A stretch of 64,000 bases of DNA from Sulfurospirillum tamanense. Lineage in GTDB: Bacteria; Campylobacterota; Campylobacteria; Campylobacterales; Campylobacteraceae. Shown here piece after piece: positions 8,969-20,023 of this stretch. A program made the translations under genes and the position numbers. The stretch covers positions 17,706 to 81,705 of the forward strand of contig NZ_JAFHKK010000009.1 of NCBI RefSeq assembly GCF_016937535.1, given 5' to 3'. The notes beneath the pieces are model-generated. The model did not search any database. It had not been told where the DNA came from and saw nothing but the letters and a program-made list of their open reading frames with translations. Position 1 is the first letter of the stretch; each line of letters starts with the position of its first letter.

Positions 8969-10965
8969 TCCTTACATGTAAAGGCTTCAAGCGCCTCAAT
9001 ATGCCTTACATGTAAGGCTTTTCTCTCCTCTAAAAAGGCTATTTTTTCGGCTTTTATCTTGGAAAATTGGCGCATGAGCCAGTCGTAATTTTTGTTCAAA
9101 AAAGTGTTGCGCGAATGCATCATATTTTCTAACTCATACAGATGAAAGCTGGTACGTAGGCGTGTTTTGATTTCCTCCAATTTGGGTTGATAAAGAGGAA
9201 ACTGGCTTGGATTTTCTTCGTAGAGTTTAATGGACTCACTGATTTTGCGCTCCAAAAATCCCACACTCACTTCCGTCGCGTTTTGGTAGTTAAAACTCAC
9301 CGCCGAACTTAAGTGGTTAAATTGGGAGGAGATTTGTGCATAAGAACCTCGAATCTCATCGTTAAAAGGCTTTAAAAAAGTCTCGTACGCCTTGGAAGCA
9401 AAACGGCGCAACGCAGCAAAAGCATCCTTGCTGTGCAAGGCATCTTGGGGAGTTTTGGCTTCATAGATTTTTTGCCACCCTTGCACGGCACGCTCAAATT
9501 CTTTGTAAATCAGGCTGTTTTCTTGGTTTACTACATCTTGAATCACGCGCAGGTTTTTCACGTATTGTTTGAACATCTTGCCAATCAAATCTTCATCGTA
9601 AAACAACACCTTGTACACTCGGTCTGCATGAATCTTCGCCACACGGTATTCGTGGGGAATGTACGTTGTTTTGCCTTTCAAAAGCCCCGCTTTTTGGGCT
9701 CCATAACGCACGCGAGTTTCGCTGTCGATGTGCGTAAAAATCTCCGATGCAATCTTGTCGATGATGTTTTCGATTTTTACAAACGCCAAACCAAGCTCTT
9801 TACCAAAGCGCGCTTTCAAAGCTTCAAAGGTTTGTTGTGCCTTAGCTTCAAAGGTTTCCAAGATGTCCTCAAGAGCCTCATGGGCCGCCATGATTTCACG
9901 GTGTTGGGCGAGGATGCGCCCGCGCAAAGAAGTGAGCTCTTTTTGAATCGCGTACACTTTAGCATCTTGGGCTTGCGGGCGAATCTCTTGGGAGATAAAC
10001 CCTAACACCGCTTCGATATTGGAATCTTGCAACAAAGAAGCGTTACTTGCACTGTCTGAAGCGGCAATGCGCGCAACCCTTTGCAAATACCCCTCAATCT
10101 GCGCCTCTAGCGCCTCTTTTTGCGGAAGAAACTGGGCTTGTTTACATGTAAGCTCCAGCCCCTCAAGCAAATCCTCAAGGGTTGCCTCAAGTTGTGCTTC
10201 ATGGCTGTGAGAACGCGCTTCAAGGGCTTGTTTGGCGGAAATCGCTACCACTTCGCCAAAGTATTCGCCTAAGGCTTCTTTGACATAAGCCGTAGTTTTT
10301 TGGATGTTTTCTTCGGAAAATTTATCTTTTTGGTTGAGCACGCACAAGGATTTTGACGCGTAGGCGTCCATGTACTGTTCCAACACTTCCACTTCACTCA
10401 GCTTCCCTGCATTGTCCATCAAGGTGAGCCAAATGATGCCATCGACCTCCCTAAGTACCGCTTGGGTGGTTTCAGTGTCGCTGTGGGCTTGGGAATTTAG
10501 CCCTGGCGTGTCCACGAAAACCACTTCTTTCAAAAGCTCCAAAGGGGCATACAGGGTGAGGTATTTGGTTTGCTCTACGCTTTCACGCTGGTCTGTAAAA
10601 CTGGCGATATTTTCAACCCCATAAAACGCTTCGCGTCCATCATAATAATGCACTTGAAGCTTAAACTCCTCCCCGTAGCGGATGTAGTTGACCTTGGATG
10701 TGACTGGCGTTACGCCAGTAGGGAGGATGTTTTTGGAAAGAAGGGCGTTTAAAAAGGTAGATTTTCCGCTGGAAAACTGCCCCGTAATCGCCACTTTCAT
10801 AGGCTCTTCCACACGGCGCACAAGAGCATCAAGTGCCTCTTTCAAAGGGGATTCTTCGTGCATCAACGTTTGCCTAAAGGCTTCGATGGCTCCAAGCAAA
10901 GGGTGGGTAAAGGTTTTGGGCGGGTAATAAGCTTTGATAAAGGCGTCAAAAAGTGGGTGTCTCAT
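8965..10965 (-). CDS. Bacterial dynamin-like GTPase, second of pair (DLP2-like)
   Basis: A 666-residue large GTPase of the dynamin family. The GTPase domain has P-loop [15 protein letters not shown] near residue 62, switch/G3 [13 protein letters not shown] near 153 and G4-like [10 protein letters not shown] near 210; long helical stalk segments fill the rest. Together with the upstream gene it matches the C. jejuni DLP1/DLP2 pair, which assembles as a heterocomplex that tethers membranes. It overlaps its partner by 4 nt (ATGA). The protein carries three in-frame iterated palindrome copies (LTCK near residue 273; LHVR and FTCK at the extreme C-terminus), more than any other gene here. Confidence 0.88.
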   Translation of the reverse strand: MRHPLFDAFIKAYYPPKTFTHPLLGAIEAFRQTLMHEESPLKEALDALVRRVEEPMKVAITGQFSSGKSTFLNALLSKNILPTGVTPVTSKVNYIRYGEEFKLQVHYYDGREAFYGVENIASFTDQRESVEQTKYLTLYAPLELLKEVVFVDTPGLNSQAHSDTETTQAVLREVDGIIWLTLMDNAGKLSEVEVLEQYMDAYASKSLCVLNQKDKFSEENIQKTTAYVKEALGEYFGEVVAISAKQALEARSHSHEAQLEATLEDLLEGLELTCKQAQFLPQKEALEAQIEGYLQRVARIAASDSASNASLLQDSNIEAVLGFISQEIRPQAQDAKVYAIQKELTSLRGRILAQHREIMAAHEALEDILETFEAKAQQTFEALKARFGKELGLAFVKIENIIDKIASEIFTHIDSETRVRYGAQKAGLLKGKTTYIPHEYRVAKIHADRVYKVLFYDEDLIGKMFKQYVKNLRVIQDVVNQENSLIYKEFERAVQGWQKIYEAKTPQDALHSKDAFAALRRFASKAYETFLKPFNDEIRGSYAQISSQFNHLSSAVSFNYQNATEVSVGFLERKISESIKLYEENPSQFPLYQPKLEEIKTRLRTSFHLYELENMMHSRNTFLNKNYDWLMRQFSKIKAEKIAFLEERKALHVRHIEALEAFTCKD

Positions 10966-13271
10966 GGGCGCACCCCGTCAAAATACGCCATGACTTCTTC
11001 GAGGCCGGCACGTTTTTGTCTTAGTTCTTGCTTGCGCACGTCAAGGGTTTTTTGCTCACTCAACGCCAGTGCCAACGCCTCTTTCAAGGCTTTTTCTTCT
11101 TCGTCAATCTGCGCCCTTGCTTCTTGGGCAGGGGCTTGGGTTTGGGCGTAAAACTGCGCCACCATCTCACTGCCCACTTCGTATAATCGCGGCATGCTTT
11201 TGTGCTCCAATTGTTCAAAAAAAGTAGCAATGGTCTTCTCCATCGCTTCAAACAGGGGTTCGGTTTGCTTTTTGGAAGCCCGCGCCACAAGTCCACATAA
11301 GACATCGCTAAGCAAGGAATTATCCGCGCTCAACAACCCTTTTTTGGCCGCTTCGTCGATGTACGCTTTGGGGTCAAAGGCAAGAGGTTCGATGGCACAC
11401 ACAGTGGCGTACTCCACACTCAAAGACTCACTTTGAGCACCCATGTGGCGGTACAACGCAAAGCGGTATTCGCGCAAGGTGTCCATGAGACCGTCTTTGA
11501 CTGCAGTATAAATCATCATTTCAAGACGCTCGGACTTTGGAAAACGGCTCTCTTTGCGCAAGGTGTAGGTGATGTCGCTGGCCAGTCGGCGTAAAAGTTC
11601 GGCGCGAAGGGTGGCAAAACGAGAGCTGGCAAATTGCTTCATGGTGGCAAGGTAGCTTTCAAATTCCCCTTTGAGACGCTCTAGTTCTTCCAATAAACGC
11701 TCCAAATTTGCCCGCACGTTTTGTTCTTTCAAAGCGTCGTACCTGCGCTCTAGCTCTTCCACGGAAACATCCAAACGCGCAAGGTGCTCGCCATACTGGG
11801 TGTGTTGTTGCTCGCAAACAAGTCGCAACGCTTTTGTGTTAGCCCCAATAGCCAAGGTCGCGCGCTCGTTTTCTTTGCCAAACAACACTTCGTGCAAGTA
11901 GCGCTCAATGGCCAAAATTCCCGTTTGTTCTTCGTCGTAACCGCGCGCTAAGGCCTCTTTAGCTCGACCCGTGCGGTGCCACAGTGCGAGCTCTCCTGCG
12001 ACGGGAAAGATGGCGATTTTCTTTAAAATAGGCTCAATGAGCTGCGCTTTTCCGAGGGACTTGAGTTGGTTGGTGATGCTTCGCGTGGTGTATTCTATCA
12101 CTTCCTCAAGCTCAGCACTGCTTAGCATATCTACCCGCGTAATCAAAATCACAAGGCGCGAAATGCGTTGGTACGTTAACGCATCGATGATAAAATCCAC
12201 GTCTTTTTTGGTGGCAGATTGGCTCGCGTTCATGAGGTGAATCATGACATCGCATTGCACCAAATACTGCTTGGTAATCTCCTCGCGCTGCACCACAGGA
12301 TCATCAAGACCGGGAGTATCTACGATGCTTACCCCCTCTTGGGCTAAGGCCACGTCCGTGTACAGCTCAACGCATTTGACGAGGTTGCATTTCCCTTCGG
12401 AGAGCTTAGCGGAGGTAAATTGGCCTAGGGTTTCAAGGGGGATGGTTTGGGAAACACCTTCAGGGCGCACCAGCGTTGCCCACTCTGCGCCAAAACGCGC
12501 TTTGGTAGTTTCCACAAAACGGGCCATCGACTCGCTGTTTTGCGCACTTTGTTCGATGCTTTCCCACTCTGCGGCATTCCAAAAATGCACGATTGCTTGG
12601 GGTGTGGTGGCGTGCTTGATGATGGCAAGGTTGGCCGTTTCGGGGACAGTGGATGTTCCTAGGATTTCTTGTTTTAACAAGGCATTTAAAAAGGTGGATT
12701 TTCCTGCGTTCATAACCCCAGTGATGCCGATGGAAAAGGCAGTATCTCCAAGGCGTTGGATGACGCTTTGGCAGCTCTCCTTGAGACTTTGGCTCTCCAA
12801 AAGCTCCTCAAAAAGCGTATGGGCAACTTTTAACAATGCCTCTTTTTGCCCGTGAAAATCAAACCCTTCCGCCACGGGCATGTCGAGGGAAAACGCAGGA
12901 AGTGAGGGCTCTACATGTAAAGGGAGTTGGTGCAAAGCTTCTTGCTGTTTTTGAGGGAGAATAGCTGCTTTGTGGAGCGCATCCAAGCACGCCAGCGTTT
13001 CTTGCCACATTGTGGCATCACATAAAAGATATGCAAGAAGAGCTTTTTGGGCACAACACATAGCCTCATGCGTGGTTGGTTCTTCTTTAAATATAAGCTC
13101 ATAAGCTTCTTGAAATGAGGGGAGGTTTTTAACATAATCAAAATTTTCAGCATTCACGGTTAGCACCATCGAAAAAAGCGAGGGAGCAAACTCTGGCATA
13201 AAAAGTGCGGGAGAAAAATCAGAACAAGCAGTGGGCCAAAAAGAGGCTAGGTAAGATTCGACTTCTTTCAT
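10962..13271 (-). CDS. Bacterial dynamin-like GTPase, first of pair (DLP1-like)
   Basis: A 769-residue dynamin-family GTPase. The N-terminal ~180 residues are helical; P-loop [17 protein letters not shown] lies near residue 188, G3 IVDTPGLDDPVVQRE near 320 and G4-like ITRVDML near 380. A coiled-coil region follows (LEELERLKGEFESY) and a second near the C-terminus (EEEKALKEALALALSEQKTLDVRKQELRQ is split by no obvious break). The C. jejuni orthologue pairs with DLP2 for membrane tethering. Start at ATG 13271 behind AAGGA, next to an iterated palindrome copy at 13282. No signal peptide, so it acts from the cytoplasm. Confidence 0.88.
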   Translation of the reverse strand: MKEVESYLASFWPTACSDFSPALFMPEFAPSLFSMVLTVNAENFDYVKNLPSFQEAYELIFKEEPTTHEAMCCAQKALLAYLLCDATMWQETLACLDALHKAAILPQKQQEALHQLPLHVEPSLPAFSLDMPVAEGFDFHGQKEALLKVAHTLFEELLESQSLKESCQSVIQRLGDTAFSIGITGVMNAGKSTFLNALLKQEILGTSTVPETANLAIIKHATTPQAIVHFWNAAEWESIEQSAQNSESMARFVETTKARFGAEWATLVRPEGVSQTIPLETLGQFTSAKLSEGKCNLVKCVELYTDVALAQEGVSIVDTPGLDDPVVQREEITKQYLVQCDVMIHLMNASQSATKKDVDFIIDALTYQRISRLVILITRVDMLSSAELEEVIEYTTRSITNQLKSLGKAQLIEPILKKIAIFPVAGELALWHRTGRAKEALARGYDEEQTGILAIERYLHEVLFGKENERATLAIGANTKALRLVCEQQHTQYGEHLARLDVSVEELERRYDALKEQNVRANLERLLEELERLKGEFESYLATMKQFASSRFATLRAELLRRLASDITYTLRKESRFPKSERLEMMIYTAVKDGLMDTLREYRFALYRHMGAQSESLSVEYATVCAIEPLAFDPKAYIDEAAKKGLLSADNSLLSDVLCGLVARASKKQTEPLFEAMEKTIATFFEQLEHKSMPRLYEVGSEMVAQFYAQTQAPAQEARAQIDEEEKALKEALALALSEQKTLDVRKQELRQKRAGLEEVMAYFDGVRP

Positions 13272-13281
13272 TTTTCCTTCT

Positions 13282-13291
13282 TTACATGTAA
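13282..13291. repeat. Iterated palindrome copy, Shine-Dalgarno type
   Basis: TTACATGTAA lies 10 nt before the dynamin-like gene start at 13271 (minus strand), and its arm merges into AAAGAAGGA. Confidence 0.85.
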
Positions 13292-13328
13292 GTCACATTT
13301 AAGAAGGCAAAAGGGTATCACAAAAAAG

Positions 13329-13368
13329 GAAAGAGGGGCATTAAAAAAATAACCTGCCCCATTCTTTC
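13329..13368 (-). terminator. Rho-independent terminator of the chemoreceptor operon
   Basis: On the minus strand GAAAGAATGGGGCA pairs with TGCCCCTCTTTC (a two-base bulge) and is followed by CTTTTTTG. It lies 14 nt past the stop codon at 13383. Confidence 0.75.
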
Positions 13369-13382
13369 AATAGAGTTTAACC

Positions 13383-14831
13383 TCAGGCCGCGTTTTGCTC
13401 CCTAAGTGTCTCATCCAGATAATCAAACATTTTTTTACTCTCTTGTTCCACTTCTTTAAAGAGCCCAATAATTTCCTCTTGGTGCCCCAAAAGCGTCTCT
13501 TCACCCTCTTTGGTGTAGCGGGCTACTTTTTCTACGTTGGTATAAAGTTTTTGATACGGAACGTAAATCTTCTCATAGCTTCTGGCATTTTCAAATAACT
13601 TTTTACCCTCTTGGGTATACCATTTTCCAAATTCCGTCGCATCAAGGCCTGGTAGGTTATGGTAAACCCCTGCCACATAAACGGCATTATAGGTGTCGGA
13701 TTTGAAAATAGCATGGTGCATCTTTGCCAAAGTTGTATCGATGGTGCGCTGAATAGAGCCGATGCTCACGGAGGTTGCGCTAGAATAAGAGAGCAACTCT
13801 TCAAACGTAGAAGAAAGTTTATCAAGAGTCGTGTTGGATTCATCGGCATTGGCTTTCATTTTTACTGCACTTGCCTCAATTTCACTGGTTTCTTGTTGCA
13901 ACGTTTTGATAGAAATTTCAATCTCTGCGGTCGCTTTTTGGGTTGTTTCGGCAAGCTTTCGTACCTCATCAGCCACTACGGCAAACCCGCGTCCGTGCTC
14001 TCCTGCGCGCGCGGCTTCGATGGCAGCATTAAGGGCCAAAAGGTTGGTCTTGTCAGCAATGTCGTTGATGGTTTCTACCACACTACTAATCTCTTCGGTG
14101 CGTTGAGCCAACACGCGAATACTTGATTCGTTTTGATCCACATACTGCACTAAGCGAATAATTTTTTCTACCGTTTCATTAAGGTCGTTATAACTCTCTT
14201 TTGTTTTTTGACTTGAAATTTCACTGTTTGAAACAATTTCCTTAAGGCGCTCCACGACGGTTTTTAAATCTTGTTGCACCGTACTAAAATCATCCGAAGA
14301 ACTACTCACGCGGGCAAGTTCCGCATTGAGGGTGTTTTTGGCAATAAATTCATGGTTGGCCTTCATTGCACTCACTGCGGTATTGATAAGATTTGACTGG
14401 GCTTTAAACTCGCCGTGCATTCCTTTTTGCAAAATTTTACGGCCGAATTGCTCTTTGGAAGCAGCCTGAATGGTTGCATTTACTTCCTTGGTAAGAAGTT
14501 CAAAATTATCCAACAGCATGTTCATGTTGGAACACAACGTCTTAAGCTCTCCACCATCCCTTACTTTAACAATACGTCCATGGAGATTACCGTGAGAACT
14601 CTTGTCAACAATGTCTGCTAAAGAATGAATCGTTGCTTGGACCTTGCGAATATTGATAAACATAAACCAAGCAAGAGCAAAATTAGAAAGGCTAATAACC
14701 TGAATCGCATGAAAACCATTAACATATACTTCAAGAAAAAAAACAAGCGTAAATGCTACAAGAGAGATAATATTGGCATATTGAATTTTTGCCAATGAAG
14801 AAATTTTATTCAAAGGAAAGGATGAAATCAT
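13383..14831 (-). CDS. CetA-like methyl-accepting chemotaxis protein
   Basis: A 482-residue chemoreceptor. Two transmembrane helices near residues 18-60 with almost no periplasmic loop are followed by a HAMP-like region, the signalling hairpin (tip motif [20 protein letters not shown] near residue 265) and a C-terminal four-helix segment resembling a CZB zinc-binding domain. In that segment the family motif C-x-L-G-x-W appears as TEFGKWY, so the Cys is Thr, and the later H..VH pair appears as YTNVE; only the first His remains. Because it lacks a sensory domain and overlaps a PAS-only gene by 26 nt, it probably forms a bipartite energy-taxis receptor like Campylobacter CetA/CetB. Confidence 0.85.
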   Translation of the reverse strand: MISSFPLNKISSLAKIQYANIISLVAFTLVFFLEVYVNGFHAIQVISLSNFALAWFMFINIRKVQATIHSLADIVDKSSHGNLHGRIVKVRDGGELKTLCSNMNMLLDNFELLTKEVNATIQAASKEQFGRKILQKGMHGEFKAQSNLINTAVSAMKANHEFIAKNTLNAELARVSSSSDDFSTVQQDLKTVVERLKEIVSNSEISSQKTKESYNDLNETVEKIIRLVQYVDQNESSIRVLAQRTEEISSVVETINDIADKTNLLALNAAIEAARAGEHGRGFAVVADEVRKLAETTQKATAEIEISIKTLQQETSEIEASAVKMKANADESNTTLDKLSSTFEELLSYSSATSVSIGSIQRTIDTTLAKMHHAIFKSDTYNAVYVAGVYHNLPGLDATEFGKWYTQEGKKLFENARSYEKIYVPYQKLYTNVEKVARYTKEGEETLLGHQEEIIGLFKEVEQESKKMFDYLDETLREQNAA

Positions 14832-15312
14832 CGTAGCTCACCTTGTGTTGGGATAGGGTTTCGTTTAAAAGTCGAATAGAGGCATCCATGCCACCACCAC
14901 GTTCAGCTTGGAGCATTTTTTCATACAAGGGGACAACTGCTTCGACTCCTTTTTGGCTTGGGGATCGGCGCACAGAGTGATACCCTGTAATAGCCTTTGT
15001 TTTGGGGTCAAATTCAGGCGTAACAAAGGCATGCACCCAATAAAATTTTCCTGTTTTTGAACGGTTTTTTACATAAGCAAAGATCTCTTTTCCTCCGCTA
15101 ATGGTGTCCCACAAAAGTTTAAACACTGCACGAGGCATGTCGGGATGCCGTAAAATATTATGCGGCGCATCAATTAATTCGTCTTCGCTATACTCGGAGA
15201 CTTCTATAAAAAGGTCATTGGCGTAGGTAATGCGACCTTTTAAATCTGTTTTAGAGACGATGAAAAGATTTTCATCAAAGCGTAGTTCATTCCCATGTTG
15301 CGTAATCTTCAC
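14806..15312 (-). CDS. CetB-like PAS-domain energy/redox sensor
   Basis: A soluble 168-residue protein with one PAS domain (residues 15-125). It has the Aer-type FAD-binding features [63 protein letters not shown] and TGYHSVRR. In C. jejuni the PAS protein CetB binds FAD and signals through the membrane receptor CetA to move cells toward favourable redox conditions. Here the PAS gene is first and overlaps the receptor gene by 26 nt, which favours fixed stoichiometry. A short helical tail after residue 130 may mediate receptor contact. Start ATG 15312 behind AAAGGAGAG. Confidence 0.85.
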   Translation of the reverse strand: MKITQHGNELRFDENLFIVSKTDLKGRITYANDLFIEVSEYSEDELIDAPHNILRHPDMPRAVFKLLWDTISGGKEIFAYVKNRSKTGKFYWVHAFVTPEFDPKTKAITGYHSVRRSPSQKGVEAVVPLYEKMLQAERGGGMDASIRLLNETLSQHKVSYDDFILSFE

Positions 15313-15414
15313 GAATGCTCTCCTTTAACGTGTCTCAATTTTAAAAACTAGTAGTATATCGAAAAAAAGTAAGATAAAAGAGGATTCTGTAGTTGGTGTT
15401 ACAAAGATAAGAGC

Positions 15415-15436
15415 GCCGCAACCAAAAGGTTGCGGC
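15415..15436 (-). terminator. Stem-loop after frdCAB
   Basis: A nine-base-pair GC-rich stem (GCCGCAACC / GGTTGCGGC) with a four-base loop begins 17 nt past the frdB stop on the minus strand. The T-rich tail is weak (GCTCTTATCTTTG). Confidence 0.65.
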
Positions 15437-15452
15437 AAAGAAAAGAAGGGTA

Positions 15453-16172
15453 TTATTTAAGAGCTACAAGCTTACGGCGCATGTAGGCAATTTTGCTTTG
15501 AAGCGGAAGGTGCTTGGGGCAATAATCTTCGCAAGCCAAAAGACTCATACATCCAAAAACACCATCGTCATCACCGACAAGCTCATAATAATCCTCATCA
15601 GTTCTCTCATCCAGTGGATCAACCTCAAAACGTGCAATACGGTTTAGTCCAACCGCCCCCACAAAATCTGGACGCATTAACTTGGTGCCACACGCCGCAA
15701 CACAGATGCCACACTCAATACAACGGTCTAGTTCAAAGGCTTGGTCTGCAATCTCAGGCTCAATGCGCTCTTCGATTTTTGAAATGTCGGTCACTTTTGA
15801 GGAGTGAATCCAGCTTTCAACACGCTTGCTCATTGCGTCCATCCACACGCCTGTGTTGACAGAAAGGTCTTTGATGAGTTTAAATGCTGGCATTGGCATG
15901 AGTTGAATCACGCCATCAGGAAAATCTTTCGTAAGGGTTCGACATGCTAATTTTGGCTCACCATTAACCATCATGCCACAACTTCCGCAAATACCTGCAC
16001 GACACACAAAGTCAAAGCTCAAATCTGCGTCGTATTTTTCACGAATCATATTAAGAGCAATGAACAAGGTCATCCCTGGCGTTTCTTCCAATGTATATTC
16101 TGCAAAATGGGGCTTAGAAATCTTGCTTTGTGGGTCATATTTTAGTGCCCGAATGGTGATTTTTCTACTCAT
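15453..16172 (-). CDS. frdB: Fumarate reductase iron-sulfur subunit
   Basis: FrdB carries electrons from the quinol-oxidising cytochrome b subunit to the flavoprotein. The Cys groups are [12 protein letters not shown]...LAC for [2Fe-2S] (residues 55-80), [11 protein letters not shown] for [4Fe-4S] and the [14 protein letters not shown] region for the [3Fe-4S] cluster. I start at ATG 16172 (239 residues), two codons inside the longest frame, because it aligns with other FrdB starts and follows TAGGAG. The start overlaps the last 8 nt of frdA. Length is normal for the Wolinella/Campylobacter type. Confidence 0.95.
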   Translation of the reverse strand: MSRKITIRALKYDPQSKISKPHFAEYTLEETPGMTLFIALNMIREKYDADLSFDFVCRAGICGSCGMMVNGEPKLACRTLTKDFPDGVIQLMPMPAFKLIKDLSVNTGVWMDAMSKRVESWIHSSKVTDISKIEERIEPEIADQAFELDRCIECGICVAACGTKLMRPDFVGAVGLNRIARFEVDPLDERTDEDYYELVGDDDGVFGCMSLLACEDYCPKHLPLQSKIAYMRRKLVALK

Positions 16173-18153
16173 AACCAACTCCTACTCGTTCGTTAAGTGC
16201 TTTAAATTGAGGTTGTAGTTCAAACGGCATTAGCGCATCTTGAATTTCATGACGGCTTTTTCCGGCTTTTTCCATCTCTTCACGAATGCAATCCACTTCT
16301 TCTTGGCGTTTTGCGCTATCGGGGTGTTCAATAATGTTCCCTTTAACACCGTATCCCCTAAACGCTGGCGGGATTTCCATTTTCATGATATCCAATGGCT
16401 CATATTCAACCGTTGGCATCAAGTCTCCTTCTTTCCATGAAGTAAGGGTTCGGTTTAGCCAGTTGGCATCATCCCGCTTGAGGTAATCTTCACGGTAGTG
16501 TGCTCCACGGCTTTCAGTACGGCGAAGAGCGCCCTCAGCAAGGCACAATGCAAGCTTAAGCATCATAGGCACACGATAGGCTTCTTCAAGCTCAGGATTG
16601 GCGGCACGTGTTTTTGATTTTACGGTAACATCGTGTGATTTTTTCAAAAGCTCTTGAAGTTCATTTACTGCCTCTGTTAAACCCTTGTGGTCTCTAAAAA
16701 TAGACACCTTGTCCCACATAATGTCTTTCATACGATTTTTGATAGTAAAGATATCGTTTTTACCCTCACCCTTGAGGAGATGATCGATAAACGCTTCTTG
16801 TTTTTTTACCGCACGTTCAATGGCTGTAGTACTTACCGTAATTTGCGTTGTTGTACAGTGTTTTGCAAAGTAATCTCCTACAATCATCCCCGCTACAACA
16901 GTTTCACTTACGGAGTTCCCACCCAAACGGTTAAATCCGTGCATATCCCAGCACGCTGCTTCACCGGCACTAAAGAGGCCTTTAAGGGTTGGAGATTCAC
17001 CTTTTGCATTGGTGCGGATGCCACCCATGGAGTAGTGTTGCATTGGAAGAACTGGTGCCCACCCTTTTGGACCTTCATCCGCAGGGTCAATGCCGTTAAA
17101 GATCTGGCAAATTTCTTGTACGTCGCGCAAGTTTTTCTCAATGTGCTCACGGCCGAGAATCGAAATGTCAAGCCAAACGTGCTCGCCATACGGAGAAGGA
17201 ACGCCCTTGCCATTACGGATGTGTTCCATCATACGACGGCTTACAACGTCACGGCTAGCTAACTCTTTTTTCTCAGGTTCATAATCAGGCATAAAACGGT
17301 GTCCGTCCACGTCACGCAACAAACCACCATCCCCGCGGCATCCTTCTGTCAACAAAATACCGGAAGGAACGATGGGCGTTGGGTGAAACTGAACCGCTTC
17401 CATGTTACCAAGTTTTGCAACACCTGTTTCAAGAGCGATGGCCGCGCCGATACCTTCACAGTTTACTGCGTTGGTTGTTTGTCGGTATAATCGTCCGTAT
17501 CCACCTGTAGCAATCAAGGTTCCTTTGGCAACATACGCGGTCAATTCCCCTGTCACCAAATCACGCACAACAGCACCAAAGCACTGGTTGTTCTCGTGGA
17601 TCAGCGCGATAGCTTCTTTACGGTCTTCCACATTTACATTGTGCTTCAACGCTTCGTTAGCAACAGCAAATAACATGGTGTGGCCTGTTGCGTCGGAGGT
17701 GTAGCAGGTGCGCCATTTTTTTGTGCCACCAAAGTCACGTGAGTGAATCAACCCGTGGACTTCTTCTTTCTCATCAATCACAGTACGCTCAGCATTAATA
17801 ATCGCTGTACGTTTACCCCGTGAAATACGTGTCCAAGGCACGCCCCAAGCAGCAAGCTCGCGAATGGCTTTAGGCGCAACGGTAACAAACATCCGCGCGA
17901 CGTCTTGATCACAGCCCCAGTCGCTTCCTTTGACCGTATCTTGAAAGTGCAAGTCTTCGTTATCTCCTTCACTCATTTTGGAGTTTCCTAAACTTGCTTG
18001 CATTCCCCCTTGCGCAGCAGCAGAGTGCGAACGCTTTACAGGAATCATGCTCAGCACTGTTGTGCTCAACCCTTGCCTAGCGGTTTCTACTGCGGCTCGA
18101 AGCCCCGCCAAACCACCTCCAATTACCAATGCGTCACAGTATTTGATATTCAT
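16165..18153 (-). CDS. frdA: Fumarate reductase flavoprotein subunit
   Basis: The catalytic subunit reduces fumarate to succinate at the cytoplasmic side of the inner membrane during anaerobic respiration. The 662-residue protein has the FAD-binding [12 protein letters not shown] at the N-terminus, [14 protein letters not shown] with the His that covalently binds [16 protein letters not shown], the active-site region [15 protein letters not shown] and [16 protein letters not shown], and [12 protein letters not shown]. Gene order frdC-frdA-frdB and the protein length match Wolinella succinogenes. It starts in a one-base overlap with frdC. Confidence 0.97.
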   Translation of the reverse strand: MNIKYCDALVIGGGLAGLRAAVETARQGLSTTVLSMIPVKRSHSAAAQGGMQASLGNSKMSEGDNEDLHFQDTVKGSDWGCDQDVARMFVTVAPKAIRELAAWGVPWTRISRGKRTAIINAERTVIDEKEEVHGLIHSRDFGGTKKWRTCYTSDATGHTMLFAVANEALKHNVNVEDRKEAIALIHENNQCFGAVVRDLVTGELTAYVAKGTLIATGGYGRLYRQTTNAVNCEGIGAAIALETGVAKLGNMEAVQFHPTPIVPSGILLTEGCRGDGGLLRDVDGHRFMPDYEPEKKELASRDVVSRRMMEHIRNGKGVPSPYGEHVWLDISILGREHIEKNLRDVQEICQIFNGIDPADEGPKGWAPVLPMQHYSMGGIRTNAKGESPTLKGLFSAGEAACWDMHGFNRLGGNSVSETVVAGMIVGDYFAKHCTTTQITVSTTAIERAVKKQEAFIDHLLKGEGKNDIFTIKNRMKDIMWDKVSIFRDHKGLTEAVNELQELLKKSHDVTVKSKTRAANPELEEAYRVPMMLKLALCLAEGALRRTESRGAHYREDYLKRDDANWLNRTLTSWKEGDLMPTVEYEPLDIMKMEIPPAFRGYGVKGNIIEHPDSAKRQEEVDCIREEMEKAGKSRHEIQDALMPFELQPQFKALNERVGVGYE

Positions 18154-18935
18154 TATGCCTTCACCTTTCCGTCATGTCGCAATTCTAGATGAGATGTTCG
18201 CTCATAGCGCTCACCCGCATTATCTCTATGTTCATAGCCAATTTTTACATATGCTGCAAGTGTTACGAGACCGAGTCCCAAAAAGAACACCGTAATCGCC
18301 CATTTTAGTTTTTTGAGCTTTGCTCTTGTTTCCTTAGCATTCGCACCTTCAAACCATCCCCATTTAACGCAAAGACGATACAACCCGATACTTCCGTGGA
18401 ATTCAACAGCTAAAAGTAAAAGAAGGTAAAAAGGCCACATAATATCGGTATACATTCTGTCCGCCGAAGCGTACGGACCAATTTCATGTGATTTTGCAAA
18501 CATCATCGCAAGATGTGCAGAACCCAAGAAGAACAATACAAAACCTGTAGCAGCCTGAATAAACCATAAAGATGTGTCCTTATGGTTCATCATGCCCATA
18601 TGTGTACGATACGATTGCCATTGTCTAAAATTAATCGGCAATTTTCTCATTGCAAGAAGTCCGTGTGCGATAAATACCGCCGACACAACCAACACTGCAA
18701 ATGAAGTGATAGCCGGTTGGGGTTCTTTTAAAAACATACTTCCCTCAAGCATTTGAACTACGTCGTACATAAAGTCTTTGCTAATTAAAATGGTAGAAAC
18801 AAAGAACATGTGCACCCACATAAACAATCCCAAAAAGAGCCCTGTCGCACTCTGGATATAATCCAGTTGTGCAGGCAACTTACTCTTCTTGCCCTCAACT
18901 GACTTGCCTAAAAAACCTTCAATTAGGTCACTCAC
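18153..18935 (-). CDS. frdC: Fumarate reductase cytochrome b subunit
   Basis: The membrane anchor binds two b hemes and oxidises menaquinol. Five hydrophobic helices are visible. Candidate heme-ligand histidines lie in [31 protein letters not shown] and [11 protein letters not shown], at the helix positions known from Wolinella FrdC. I choose GTG 18935 (260 residues) because AAAGGA lies 6 nt upstream and the length then matches Wolinella FrdC (256); the longer frame to 19025 has no family support. Stop overlaps the frdA start (TAATG). Confidence 0.93.
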   Translation of the reverse strand: MSDLIEGFLGKSVEGKKSKLPAQLDYIQSATGLFLGLFMWVHMFFVSTILISKDFMYDVVQMLEGSMFLKEPQPAITSFAVLVVSAVFIAHGLLAMRKLPINFRQWQSYRTHMGMMNHKDTSLWFIQAATGFVLFFLGSAHLAMMFAKSHEIGPYASADRMYTDIMWPFYLLLLLAVEFHGSIGLYRLCVKWGWFEGANAKETRAKLKKLKWAITVFFLGLGLVTLAAYVKIGYEHRDNAGERYERTSHLELRHDGKVKA

Positions 18936-19092
18936 GCTAGATCCTTTCACTAGAAATTTATTTCCACAGGTAAAAAACAGGGGAAGTCTCCCTGTTTTCA
19001 AAGCCAAGAAAAACTTACAAAGCATTCGCGTTTGCCCTTAAGTCATCCTTTATACTTGCAACTATAACAAAAAGATGGGACAAAAATGAGAC

Positions 19093-19908
19093 TCAACGGG
19101 CGCGTTTTTTCATAAGAAACAAGTACAAAATCACAGAAACACTCAGCATCATTAAAGAAAGCAATTGCCCCATACTCATCCACTCTCCCACGATAAATCC
19201 CAATTGGTAATCAGGCTCCCTCCAAAACTCTGCCACAAACCTCGCCACCGAATACAAGGCACCATACAGCGCAATCAACTCACCTTCAAAACGTTTTTTG
19301 TGACGGTAGGCATATAAAACAACAAATACCACAATCCCTTCAAGCACCGCTTCGTACAGCTGAGAGGGGTGGCGAAACACGCCTGCCACGTAAATCCCCC
19401 ATGGCATTTCTGTAGCACGTCCGATGAGTTCTTGATTGAGAAAATTACCCACACGTCCAAACACATAAGCCAAAGGCACCGAGAGGGCCACAAGGTCTAA
19501 AAAGCTCCACGGGTTTTTGTTGTGGCGTTTTGAAAACCCCCACGTGGCCAATAGAAACCCCACAAGCGCACCGTGGTAGCTCATGCCGCGGATCCCCACA
19601 AATGTCCCATCAATAAAGGGGTTAAACATCTGCCAAGGGTGGGTCAAATAGTAAACAACATTGGGGTCATAAAAAAGAATATATCCTATGCGCGCACCTA
19701 AAATCACTCCTATTTCTACCCATAAAAAATAGGTATCCAAGGCTTTTTCACCAAAAGGAAGGCTGTCTTTTTTCACAAACCATTTGGCAATAAACAGCGC
19801 GCTCAAAAGCGCCATTACGTACATAATTCCATACCAATGCACCGCAATGGGGCCTAAAGAAACAGCAACAGGATCAAAGTGGCTGTAGATGTGATGCCAA
19901 TATTCCAT
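19093..19908 (-). CDS. lgt: Prolipoprotein diacylglyceryl transferase
   Basis: Lgt attaches diacylglycerol from phosphatidylglycerol to the lipobox cysteine of prolipoproteins in the inner membrane. The 271-residue, seven-helix protein shows MSYHGALVGF (catalytic-region His), the Lgt signature GRVGNFLNQELIGRATEMPWG near residue 140 and HPSQLYEAVLEG near 180. Length is normal. Single gene facing away from the 20-kb gene across a 115-nt gap that contains an iterated palindrome copy at 19960-19969. Substrates in this window include the CmeA- and CmeC-like lipoproteins. Confidence 0.96.
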   Translation of the reverse strand: MEYWHHIYSHFDPVAVSLGPIAVHWYGIMYVMALLSALFIAKWFVKKDSLPFGEKALDTYFLWVEIGVILGARIGYILFYDPNVVYYLTHPWQMFNPFIDGTFVGIRGMSYHGALVGFLLATWGFSKRHNKNPWSFLDLVALSVPLAYVFGRVGNFLNQELIGRATEMPWGIYVAGVFRHPSQLYEAVLEGIVVFVVLYAYRHKKRFEGELIALYGALYSVARFVAEFWREPDYQLGFIVGEWMSMGQLLSLMMLSVSVILYLFLMKKRAR

Positions 19909-19959
19909 AACACTCCTTGAAAAGGCTTAATTTTAATATAGACTTAATTACACTTGGCT

Positions 19960-19969
19960 TTACATGTAA
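19960..19969. repeat. Iterated palindrome copy, intergenic
   Basis: TTACATGTAA, flanked GGCT-/-AGAT, lies between the divergent lgt and UPF0316-type genes, outside both ribosome binding sites. Confidence 0.85.
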
Positions 19970-19992
19970 AGATAGATTTGGCTTCTTAGGGT

Positions 19993-19998
19993 TATACT
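19993..19998 (+). promoter_or_regulatory. Putative -10 box of the UPF0316-type gene
   Basis: TATACT lies 25 nt upstream of ATG 20024; the ribosome site AAGGAG follows at 20013. Confidence 0.55.
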
Positions 19999-20023
19999 AC
20001 CTTTCGCGAAACAAGGAGAGAAT

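Noticed and set aside
9433..10005. 190-codon open frame on the plus strand
   Set aside because: Antisense to the dynamin-like gene, whose motifs are clear.
18936..19025. N-terminal extension of FrdC
   Set aside because: Adds residues absent from Wolinella FrdC; GTG 18935 has AAAGGA at good spacing.
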